Positions 1 through 7,370 of a DNA stretch of 64,000 nt are shown piece by piece. Source of the stretch: Halomonas shengliensis (lineage in GTDB: Bacteria; Pseudomonadota; Gammaproteobacteria; Pseudomonadales; Halomonadaceae); NCBI RefSeq assembly GCF_900104135.1, contig NZ_FNIV01000004.1, forward strand, positions 95,658 to 159,657. The letters run 5' to 3'. The stretch's first letter is position 1. Every line of letters starts with the position of its first letter. The notes beneath the pieces are model-generated. The model saw only the letters and a list, made by a program, of their open reading frames with translations. It searched no databases and was not told where the DNA came from. The position numbers and the translations under genes were made by a program.

Positions 1-2
1 AG

Positions 3-1877
3 GGCCTCGATCCCGACTTCGACCCGGCCCGGCCCCTCACCCACTTCCGCGAGGCGAGCTGGGAGGAGGCGCTGGATCTCGCCGCGCGCGGCCTCGTCGA
101 GCTCAAGGCGACCCAGGGCCCCGACGCCCTGGCCGGCTTCGGCAGCGCCAAGTGCTCCAACGAGGAGGCCTGGCTGTTCCAGAAGCTGGTGCGCGTAGGC
201 TTCGGCTCCAACCACGTCGACCACTGCACGCGGCTCTGCCACGCCAGCTCCGTGGCGGCGCTGATGGAGTGCCTGGGCTCCGGGGCGGTCACCGCCTCGT
301 TCATGCAGGCGCTTCAGGCCGAGGTGGTGATCCTCACCGGCTGCAACCCCGCGGTGAACCACCCGGTGGCGGCCACCTACTTCAAGCAGGCGGCGAGAAA
401 CGGCACCAAGCTGATCATCCTCGACCCCCGCGGCCAGGCGCTGGACGCCTACGCCTGGCGCAGCCTGCGCTTCTCGCCGGGCGGCGACGTGGCGCTCTTC
501 AACGCCATGCTCAACGTCATCATCGGCGAGGGGCTGTATGACCCGGCCTATATCGATGCCCATACCGAGGGCTTCGCGGCGCTCAAGGCCGGCGTCGTCG
601 ACATGACCCCGGAGGCGATGAGCCCGCTGTGCGGCGTGGCCCCCGAGGCCATCCGCGAGGTCGCGCGGGCCTACGCCGGCGCCGAGCGGGCGATGATCTT
701 CTGGGGCATGGGCATCTCCCAGCATGTCCACGGCACCGACAACGCCCGCTGCCTGATCTCGCTGGCGCTGGCCTGCGGCCACACCGGTCGCCCCGGCACC
801 GGCCTGCATCCGCTGCGCGGCCAGAACAACGTCCAGGGCGCCTCCGATGCCGGGCTGATCCCGATGGTGCTGCCCGACTACCAGCCGGTAGGCGACGCCC
901 AGCTGCGCGCCGCCTTCGAGGCGCTGTGGGGCACCGAGCTCGCCCCCGACCCGGGGCTCACCGTGGTGGAGATCATGGACGCCATCCTGGCCGGGCAGAT
1001 CCGCGGGATGTACATCCTCGGCGAGAACCCGGCGATGTCCGACCCCGACCTGAACCACGCCCGGGCGGCACTCGCGGCCCTGGAGCACCTGGTGGTGCAG
1101 GACCTCTTCGTCACCGAGACCGCCCAGTTCGCCGATGTCATCCTGCCCGCCGCCGCCTGGTCCGAGAAGACCGGCACGGTCACCAATACCAACCGCCAGG
1201 TGCAGCTGGGCCGCGCGGCGCTGGCGCCCCCGGGGGAGGCGAAGCCCGACTGGTGGATCATCCAGCAGATGGCCCGGCGCTTCGGGCTGGGCTGGGACTA
1301 TGCCCATCCCCGGGAGGTGTTCGCCGAGATGAAGCGGGGCATGCACTCGCTCGACCACATCACCTGGGAGCGGCTGGAGCGCGAGGGCTCGGTGACCTAT
1401 CCCTGCCCGGCGGACGATGCCCCGGGCCAGGACGTGGTCTTCGCCGACGCCTTCCCCCGGGCCGGCGGGCGGGCGAGGTTCTCGCCCACCCGGCCGCTGC
1501 CGCCGGACGAGCCGGTGGACGCCGCCTATCCCGTGGTGCTCACCACCGGACGTCTGCTCGAGCACTGGCACACCGGGGCCATGACCCGGCGCAGCCGGGT
1601 GCTCGACGAACGCGAGCCCGAGGCGGCGGCTTTCCTGGCGCCGGCGGAGCTGGGGCGGCTGGGCGTGGCGCCGGGGGGGGCGGTGCGCATCGCCACCCGG
1701 CGCGGCGCCATCACCCTGACGGCCCGGGTCGACCCGGGCATGCCCGAGGGCATGGTGTTCGTGCCCTTCGCCTTCGTTGAAGCGGCGGCCAACCTGCTCA
1801 CCAACCCGGCGCTGGATCCCGACGGCAAGATTCCGGAGTTCAAGTACGCGGCCTGCCGGCTGTCGCCGGCGTCCTGA
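3..1877 (+). CDS. Formate dehydrogenase alpha subunit, molybdopterin-dependent (5' end outside window)
   Basis: The reading frame is open from the window edge, so the N-terminal part (ferredoxin-like and first Fe-S domains in this family) is missing. The visible ~624 residues are a molybdopterin oxidoreductase catalytic domain followed by the C-terminal dinucleotide-binding domain. The active-site segment reads DHCTRLCHASS, which aligns with the catalytic loop of FdhF/FdsA-type enzymes and carries Cys, not selenocysteine. Established role: oxidation of formate to CO2 using a Mo- or W-bis-MGD cofactor, passing electrons to Fe-S clusters and usually NAD+. No fdsC/fdhD- or fdsD-like gene follows; the next gene is convergent and its stop lies inside this gene, giving a 38-base antiparallel 3' overlap. 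Whether partner subunits lie upstream cannot be seen. Confidence 0.9.
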   Translation, partial: GLDPDFDPARPLTHFREASWEEALDLAARGLVELKATQGPDALAGFGSAKCSNEEAWLFQKLVRVGFGSNHVDHCTRLCHASSVAALMECLGSGAVTASFMQALQAEVVILTGCNPAVNHPVAATYFKQAARNGTKLIILDPRGQALDAYAWRSLRFSPGGDVALFNAMLNVIIGEGLYDPAYIDAHTEGFAALKAGVVDMTPEAMSPLCGVAPEAIREVARAYAGAERAMIFWGMGISQHVHGTDNARCLISLALACGHTGRPGTGLHPLRGQNNVQGASDAGLIPMVLPDYQPVGDAQLRAAFEALWGTELAPDPGLTVVEIMDAILAGQIRGMYILGENPAMSDPDLNHARAALAALEHLVVQDLFVTETAQFADVILPAAAWSEKTGTVTNTNRQVQLGRAALAPPGEAKPDWWIIQQMARRFGLGWDYAHPREVFAEMKRGMHSLDHITWERLEREGSVTYPCPADDAPGQDVVFADAFPRAGGRARFSPTRPLPPDEPVDAAYPVVLTTGRLLEHWHTGAMTRRSRVLDEREPEAAAFLAPAELGRLGVAPGGAVRIATRRGAITLTARVDPGMPEGMVFVPFAFVEAAANLLTNPALDPDGKIPEFKYAACRLSPAS

Positions 1878-2760
1878 CCACCAGCACCACCCCGGCGATG
1901 GCGATGGCCATGCCGGCGAGCGATATCGGCGGCAGCGCCTCGTCGAACAGCCACCAGGCCTGCAGGGCGGTGACCGGCGGCACCAGGTAGAAGAGGCTCG
2001 CCACCCGCGAGGCCTCGCCGCGCCGGATCAGTGCCATCAGCAGAAGGATGGCGCTGATCGACAGCACCAATACCAGCCAGCCCAGGGTCAGGGCGAAGGT
2101 GGTGGACCACTCGACCTCGCGGCTCTCGACCAGCAGGGCACCCAGCCCCAGCGCCGCGGCCGCCGCCAGGTACTGCACCACGGTGCCGGAGAGCAGTGGC
2201 ATGCCGGTGCAGTAGCGCTTCTGGTAGAGGGTGCCGCCGGAGATGCCTAACAGCGCCACCAGCACCGCGCCCAGCGCCCCCAGGCCGAAGCCCTGGAAGA
2301 GCGCCTCGCCGGGATCCAGCTTGCCGCCCAGCACCAGCGCCACCCCGATGAGCCCCAGGGCCAACCCCAGCCACTGGCGCGTCGCCAGCCGCTCGCCGAG
2401 CAGCGGGCCGGCGAGCCCCGCGGTCAGCAGCGGCTGCAGCCCCACCAGCAGCGAGGCGAGCCCCGCCGGCATGCCCAGGTAGATGCCGTAGAAGACCCCG
2501 CCCAGGTAGGCGCCGTGCACCAGCAGGCCGGAGACCGCGATATGCCCCCAGAGCCGCGCTCCCCTTGGCCATTCACCGGAGAGCCAGTGGGCCAGTGGCA
2601 CCAGCAGCGCCAGGGTCAGCACGAAGCGGATGAACAGGAAGGTGAAGGGCTCAGCGTAGGGCAGGCCGAACTTGGCACCGATGAAGCCGGTGCTCCACAG
2701 CGCCACGAACAGCAGCGGCATGGCGGCGAGCCATAGGCGGTGGGGGAGGTGCGGGGTCAT
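1840..2760 (-). CDS. EamA/DMT-family transporter
   Basis: A 306-residue integral membrane protein with about ten hydrophobic helices arranged as two EamA repeats, typical in length for the drug/metabolite transporter superfamily. The N-terminal helix contains LWSTGFIGAKFGLPYAEP, a classic start of an EamA repeat. Family members export amino acids, metabolites or drugs; the substrate cannot be read from the sequence. I chose ATG at 2760 because the family-like N-terminus begins there; the frame is open further upstream but that extension is hydrophilic and unlike the family. It is convergent with the formate dehydrogenase gene, with overlapping 3' ends, and divergent from the TRAP operon starting at 3205. 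Confidence 0.88.
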   Translation of the reverse strand: MTPHLPHRLWLAAMPLLFVALWSTGFIGAKFGLPYAEPFTFLFIRFVLTLALLVPLAHWLSGEWPRGARLWGHIAVSGLLVHGAYLGGVFYGIYLGMPAGLASLLVGLQPLLTAGLAGPLLGERLATRQWLGLALGLIGVALVLGGKLDPGEALFQGFGLGALGAVLVALLGISGGTLYQKRYCTGMPLLSGTVVQYLAAAAALGLGALLVESREVEWSTTFALTLGWLVLVLSISAILLLMALIRRGEASRVASLFYLVPPVTALQAWWLFDEALPPISLAGMAIAIAGVVLVVRTPATAGRPRT

Positions 2761-2909
2761 GGGGGCATCCTTGCGAGGCAAAGCCCGCATCATGGCCCCC
2801 GCGGGGGCGCCTTGCCAACCGGCCAACCGCCGCAGACGTCGGCAGTGGGGTATCGGGTGGCCCGCCGGTGCTCGTGCTTTGGTCGTAGGGCGTGGCGCGA
2901 GTGGATAAC

Positions 2910-2920
2910 TGGTCAGACCA
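2910..2920. promoter_or_regulatory. GntR/FadR-subfamily operator-like palindrome
   Basis: TGGTCAGACCA is a perfect TGGT-N3-ACCA inverted repeat, the core of sites bound by PdhR, LldR and GlcC type FCD-domain GntR regulators. It lies about 295 bases upstream of the TRAP start and about 150 bases upstream of the divergent EamA start. The regulator itself is not next to it. Confidence 0.5.
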
Positions 2921-2966
2921 GATTTTTTCCATTCTATCCAGCGTCTTGGTGCTCGAGGAGGCACAT

Positions 2967-2977
2967 TGGTCTGGCCA
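2967..2977. promoter_or_regulatory. Second GntR/FadR-like operator half of a pair
   Basis: TGGTCTGGCCA matches the same TGGT-N3-ACCA core with one mismatch and lies 57 bases from the first copy. Two sites in the same intergenic region suggest co-operative binding or looping. Confidence 0.4.
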
Positions 2978-3204
2978 GGTGGCGGTCGGATGCGTTGAAA
3001 GGGGGCGTTGGCCCGGGGAGCGCTTTTCGCTAGTTTTCAATCGTGAAGCGCCGATGCGCTGACGCCGCGCCGAGGGAAGCGAGCGCGATGCCGTCTCCGG
3101 TGGTCCTGCCGCCGAGTCGCGGCAACCCGGTCCAGGGAAGACAACAACAAGATCCCGTCGTGATCCCCGCGGGGAAGCGACCATCGCCATCTGGAGTCCA
3201 TGCC

Positions 3205-4362
3205 ATGCAAGACGACAAGCAGCCGTCACGCATCCTCACCTCCCCCGATGAGGCGCCCGCCCGTCGCGAACCCTCCCGCCGCCGCTTCCTGAAGGCTGCC
3301 GCCGCCGGCTCCGCCGCCGCCGTGGCCGCCCCCTGGATCGGCAACGCCCAGGCCCAGGAGGGGATCCGCATCCGCATGCAGTCCTCCTGGCAGCCGGGCA
3401 CCACCGGCTACCGGATCTTCGAGGAGTGGGCCAAGGGGGTCTCCGAGGCGACCAGCGGTGAGGTCAACATCGAGCCGTTCCCGGCCGGCGCCGTGGCCGG
3501 TGCCTTCGAGGTCGCCGACGCCGTGCGCAACGGGGTGCTCGACGGCCAGAACTGGTTCACCGTCTACTGGCCCGGCAAGATGCCCGCCGGCGTCTTCCTG
3601 ACCGCCTATCCCATGGGCCTCTCCGTGCCCCACCAGTGGGACATGATGTTCGGCGCCTACGGCGGCTTCGGCATCGCCAAGGACCTCTACCGCAAGCAGG
3701 GCCAGGAGCTGCTGGGCTACGTCCACCATGACCTCAACCTGATCCACTCCAAGGTGCCGCTGCGCAGCTTCGATGACTTCAAGGGGGTCAAGATCCGCAT
3801 GCCCGGCGGCATCGTCGCCGAGACCTTCGCCTCCATCGGCGCCCAGACCACCCTGCTGCCCGGCTCCGAGGTCTACCCGGCGCTGGAGAAGGGCACCATC
3901 GACGCGGCCGACTACACCGGCGCCGCGGTCAACTTCGAGCTCGGCTTCTGGCAGGTCGCCGACTACATCATCATGGGGCCGCCCTCCACGCCCTGCCTGC
4001 ACCAGGCCGTCGACCTGATGGATATCGCCGTCAACCGTCGCGTCTTCGAGCGCATGTCGCCGCAGACCCAGGACCTGATGCACGATCTGGTGGCGGCCTA
4101 CTCCCGCGAGCACTATGCGGCGATCCAGAAGGCCAACGCCGAGGCCTGGCCCAAGTACCGCGAGAAGGGCGTGGAGATCATCCACCTCTCTGAGGACGAC
4201 GCCAGCCGCTTCCGCGATGCCGCCATCCCGCTTTGGTTCAAGTGGGCCAACAAGGACCCGGATGCCGCGCGCATGTTCAAGGCGCACCTCGACACCATGA
4301 TGGACCCGGCGGTGGCGCTGATCACCGAGGAAGACATCAAGGACTACGAGCTCAACCTCTAA
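3205..4362 (+). CDS. TRAP transporter substrate-binding protein (DctP family), Tat-exported
   Basis: A 385-residue periplasmic binding protein of the DctP family. It captures an organic anion and hands it to the fused DctQM permease encoded next. A twin-arginine signal is visible at residues 24-30 (SRRRFLK), followed by an alanine-rich hydrophobic stretch and a probable AQA cleavage site near residue 51. Tat export is common for the large TRAP clade annotated as mannitol/chloroaromatic or lactate type. I chose ATG at 3205 because GGAG lies eight bases upstream; the frame is open further 5' but lacks a ribosome binding site. Ligand is unknown; a 2-hydroxy acid such as lactate is an inference from the clade and the LldR-like operators upstream. 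Confidence 0.9.
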   Translation: MQDDKQPSRILTSPDEAPARREPSRRRFLKAAAAGSAAAVAAPWIGNAQAQEGIRIRMQSSWQPGTTGYRIFEEWAKGVSEATSGEVNIEPFPAGAVAGAFEVADAVRNGVLDGQNWFTVYWPGKMPAGVFLTAYPMGLSVPHQWDMMFGAYGGFGIAKDLYRKQGQELLGYVHHDLNLIHSKVPLRSFDDFKGVKIRMPGGIVAETFASIGAQTTLLPGSEVYPALEKGTIDAADYTGAAVNFELGFWQVADYIIMGPPSTPCLHQAVDLMDIAVNRRVFERMSPQTQDLMHDLVAAYSREHYAAIQKANAEAWPKYREKGVEIIHLSEDDASRFRDAAIPLWFKWANKDPDAARMFKAHLDTMMDPAVALITEEDIKDYELNL

Positions 4363-4372
4363 GCCGCCAGCC

Positions 4373-4410
4373 CCGGGCCGGTGGCCGTCCCTGGACGGTC
4401 ACCGGCCCGG
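4373..4410 (+). terminator. Intercistronic stem-loop after dctP
   Basis: An 18-base stem (4373-4390 with 4393-4410), with a single G-T wobble, sits just after the binding-protein stop and 90 bases before the permease gene. It has no T-tract, so it more likely protects the upstream mRNA or attenuates read-through, giving more binding protein than permease, than ends transcription fully. Confidence 0.7.
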
Positions 4411-4497
4411 CCGGTGATATCCCATGCATCCCGCCAACCCCTGACTCATTGATCCGTTGCCATCGCCGGGAAGTGATGGCGCAACGGAGGAGTGTCC

Positions 4498-6693
4498 ATG
4501 AACCTCGATATCGAATTCGTCCTTCCCCACTGGCTCTACTGGTCCGTGCTGGCCCTGCTGCCGCTGGTGGTGATGTTCTTCGTCGACCGCAGCTTCCGCC
4601 GCGGCGCCGTGGTCAGCGGTGGCGATACCGCCGAGATCCCCGGCGAGGCCCCGGTGGAGCGCTACCACCCGCCGGGCAACCTGCTCACCGCCGGCGTCGA
4701 CCGCATCTCCGGCTTCTTCGGCCGCTACGTCGCCTACTGGTCGCTGATCGCGCCCTTCGCCTTCGCCTACGAGGTGCTGGTGCGCTATGCCTTCAACTCG
4801 CCGACCAACTGGGTCCACGAGTCGATGACCCTGATGTTCGGCATGCAGTACCTGATCGCCGGCGCCTTCGCCCTGCGCGAGGGCGGCCACGTACGCGTGG
4901 ACATCCTCTACCAGCGCGCCCGGCCGCTGACCAAGGCGGCCCTGGACCTGCTGACCTCGGTGTTCTTCTTCATCTTCACCATCGGCCTGATGGTGACCGG
5001 CTGGAAGTTCTTCTCCCAGGCGGTGAGCGACAAGTACTTCTTCGGCTCCAGCTACGCCAACGAGACCTCCTTCACCGAGTGGGCCATTCAGTTCTACCCG
5101 GTGAAGTTCATGCTGTTCTTCGGCGCCCTGCTGCTGCTGCTGCAGGGGATCGCCCAGCTGATCCGCGACTTCCAGGCCTTCCGCCATCACCGTGCCAGCG
5201 AGCGCCACGGGCGCGGCTTCGCCCACCTGCTGGTGGTGCTGGGCGTGCTGCTGGGCGCCTGGGTGGTGTTCGAGATGGTCAACATCGCCGTCACCGACTA
5301 CCAGAGCCTGGCCGGCAGCCTCGAGAACAGCCTGAGCAGCGTCGGCATCGGCGGCCTGACCCTGGTGATGTTCGGCACCCTGATGGTGGTGCTGGTGGCA
5401 GGCCTGCCGCTGGCCTTCGTCACCGGCGGCCTGGGTGTGGCCTTCCTCTACCTGGTCGGCGACCAGAACATGCTCAACCTGATGCCCTCGCGCATCTTCC
5501 CGATGATGACCAACTACCAGCTCTCGGCCATCCCGCTGTTCATCTTCATGGCCTCGGTGCTGGAGAAGGCGGGGATCATCGAGGAGCTGTTCGACGTCGT
5601 CTACAAGTGGATGGGCGGTCTCAAGGCGGGCCTGGCCATCGCCACCATCATCGCCTCGACGCTGCTCGCCGCCATGGTCGGCGTGATCGGCGCGGCGGTG
5701 GTGACCATGGGCCTGATCGCCCTGCCGGCGATGCTCAAGCGCAACTACAACCCCGAGATCGCGCTGGGCTCGATCATGGCCGGCGGTACCCTGGGCATCC
5801 TGATCCCGCCCTCGATCCTGGCCATCATCTACGGCGTCATCGCCCAGCAGTCGGTGGGTGAGCTCTACCTCGGCTCGCTGATCCCCGGCCTGCTGCTGGC
5901 CGGCATGTACGCCGGCTACTGCTGGCTGCGCGGCACCCTGAACGTCAAGATGGCGCCGCCCATGCCGGTGGAGGACCGCGTCGACATGGGCGAGAAGCTG
6001 CGCCTGCTGCGCAACATGCTGGCGCCCATCGTGCTGGTGATCCTGGTGCTGGGCATCATCTTCACCGGCATCGCCACCCCGGTGGAGGCCGCCGGCATCG
6101 GCACCTTCGGCGCCCTGGTGGTAGCCGCGATGCACCGGCGCCTGACCTGGGCCAACCTGCACGCCGCCTGCATGACCACCCTGGTCGCCTCGGCGATGGT
6201 GATGTGGATCATCTTCGGTGCCAGCATCTTCGTCGGCTTCTACATCCTGCAGGGCGGCCAGACCTTCGTGCAGGAGCTGATCTCCGGCGCGGGCCTCGGC
6301 CCCTACGCAGTGCTGGCGCTGATGATGGTGCTGCTGGTGGCGCTGGGCATGTTCCTCGACTGGGTGGGCATCCTGCTGCTGGCGGTGCCGATCTTCGTGC
6401 CGCTGATCAAGGGCATGGCCTTCGACGGCGTCTTCGGCCTGCCGGGGGTCGACCCCGCCGACGTCTCGCTGTGGTTCGGGGTCATCTACCTGGTCAACAT
6501 GCAGATGTCCTTCCTTAGCCCGCCGTTCGGCTATGCGCTCTTCTACATCAAGGGGGTGTGCCCGCCGCATATCACCATGGCGCAGATCTTCCGCTCCTCC
6601 TTCCCCTTCCTGGGACTGCAGGCGCTGGGGCTGCTGCTGGTGATCCTGTTCCCGGCGCTGGTCACCTGGCTGCCCAACCTGGCCTACGGCTGA
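4498..6693 (+). CDS. TRAP transporter fused permease (DctQ-DctM)
   Basis: A 731-residue inner-membrane protein fusing both permease subunits. Residues about 1-230 form the small DctQ-like part with four helices; about 270-731 form the DctM part with a dozen helices, including the conserved GGTLGILIPPSI loop. Such fusions are characteristic of the large TRAP clade. It uses the Na+ gradient to import the ligand delivered by the binding protein encoded upstream. I chose ATG at 4498 over the GTG at 4492 because GGAGG ends seven bases before the ATG. Together with the preceding gene it makes a two-gene operon closed by a hairpin at 6712-6738. Confidence 0.92.
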   Translation: MNLDIEFVLPHWLYWSVLALLPLVVMFFVDRSFRRGAVVSGGDTAEIPGEAPVERYHPPGNLLTAGVDRISGFFGRYVAYWSLIAPFAFAYEVLVRYAFNSPTNWVHESMTLMFGMQYLIAGAFALREGGHVRVDILYQRARPLTKAALDLLTSVFFFIFTIGLMVTGWKFFSQAVSDKYFFGSSYANETSFTEWAIQFYPVKFMLFFGALLLLLQGIAQLIRDFQAFRHHRASERHGRGFAHLLVVLGVLLGAWVVFEMVNIAVTDYQSLAGSLENSLSSVGIGGLTLVMFGTLMVVLVAGLPLAFVTGGLGVAFLYLVGDQNMLNLMPSRIFPMMTNYQLSAIPLFIFMASVLEKAGIIEELFDVVYKWMGGLKAGLAIATIIASTLLAAMVGVIGAAVVTMGLIALPAMLKRNYNPEIALGSIMAGGTLGILIPPSILAIIYGVIAQQSVGELYLGSLIPGLLLAGMYAGYCWLRGTLNVKMAPPMPVEDRVDMGEKLRLLRNMLAPIVLVILVLGIIFTGIATPVEAAGIGTFGALVVAAMHRRLTWANLHAACMTTLVASAMVMWIIFGASIFVGFYILQGGQTFVQELISGAGLGPYAVLALMMVLLVALGMFLDWVGILLLAVPIFVPLIKGMAFDGVFGLPGVDPADVSLWFGVIYLVNMQMSFLSPPFGYALFYIKGVCPPHITMAQIFRSSFPFLGLQALGLLLVILFPALVTWLPNLAYG

Positions 6694-6711
6694 CGGGACG
6701 AGCCACCACCG

Positions 6712-6738
6712 ACGAGGGCGCCTGCGGGCGCCCTCGTT
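6712..6738 (+). terminator. Terminator hairpin after TRAP operon
   Basis: Perfect 11-base stem (6712-6722 with 6727-6737) and a four-base loop, directly after the TRAP permease stop. The following T-tract is short, so factor-independent strength is uncertain. Confidence 0.7.
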
Positions 6739-6840
6739 ACATTCCGACACAAGGTCGCCTGAACTCCCCCGGGCGCAGGTCGTCTCAGGGGGGCACATTC
6801 ACGACGCACCACCCACGACGCAACACCCTTGGAGGTTTCG

Positions 6841-7227
6841 ATGAAACGGATGACCGCCCTGTTCTCCGCCGCCCTGCTCAGCGCCGGCCTGATCACGGCC
6901 ACCGCCCATGCCCAGGAGGACGCGGCCACCCAGTCCGCCGACCAGGCCCAGGCCACCGCCCCGGCCCAGGACTTCTCCGACGCCCAGCTCCAGCAGTTCG
7001 CCGATGCCTCCAAGGAGATCGCCGTGCTGTCCCAGGACTACACCAAGCGCCTGCAGGAGGCCGAAGGCGAGGAGGCCCAGCAGGAGGTGCGCATGGAGGC
7101 CAACGAGGAGATGGTCAAGGTGGTCGAGGAGAGCGGCCTAGACGTCGACACCTTCAACGCCATCGGCCAGGCCATCCAGCAGGACCCCGAGCTGATGCAG
7201 CGTGTTCAGGAGATGGCCCAGTCGTAA
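6841..7227 (+). CDS. DUF4168-family exported protein
   Basis: A 128-residue protein with a clear Sec signal peptide (MKRMTALFSAALLSAGLITA, cleavage near AHAQ). The mature part is a short helical, acidic domain with the DUF4168 pattern FSDAQLQQFADA followed by a second helical pair. Function in the family is unknown; members are periplasmic or secreted and often stress-associated. ATG at 6841 is preceded by GGAGG six bases upstream, which favours it over the in-frame TTG at 6829. It stands alone between two hairpin terminators, so it is probably monocistronic. Confidence 0.85.
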   Translation: MKRMTALFSAALLSAGLITATAHAQEDAATQSADQAQATAPAQDFSDAQLQQFADASKEIAVLSQDYTKRLQEAEGEEAQQEVRMEANEEMVKVVEESGLDVDTFNAIGQAIQQDPELMQRVQEMAQS

Positions 7228-7264
7228 GCTGATGCCGCGACACGGCCGACTCCCATCGGCATTC

Positions 7265-7290
7265 GACGGCCACCCTGCGGGGTGGCCGTC
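7265..7290 (+). terminator. Terminator hairpin after DUF4168 gene
   Basis: Perfect 11-base stem 7265-7275 with 7280-7290 and loop TGCG. Located 38 bases past the stop codon; no T-tract follows. Confidence 0.65.
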
Positions 7291-7370
7291 GTCGTGTGGG
7301 GCAGGGCGCTTTACAGCGCACCGGCAAGCTTCCAGACTTGGCGCAAACGGCCAGGCTGCGGAGGGAACCC

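Larger units (their letters stand above)
2761..3204. other. Divergent intergenic region between EamA gene and TRAP operon
   Basis: 444 bases without a convincing gene. It holds two operator-like palindromes (listed separately), a T-run near 2923, and the upstream region of the TRAP operon. Open frames here have no family resemblance and no good ribosome binding sites. Confidence 0.6.

Noticed and set aside
189-300. Selenocysteine formate dehydrogenase
   Set aside because: The catalytic position is a normal Cys codon and no in-frame TGA is present.
4399-6798. A 799-codon minus-strand open frame opposite the TRAP permease
   Set aside because: Composition is dominated by His, Gln, Asp and Gly, typical of the mirror frame of a membrane protein gene in high-GC DNA.
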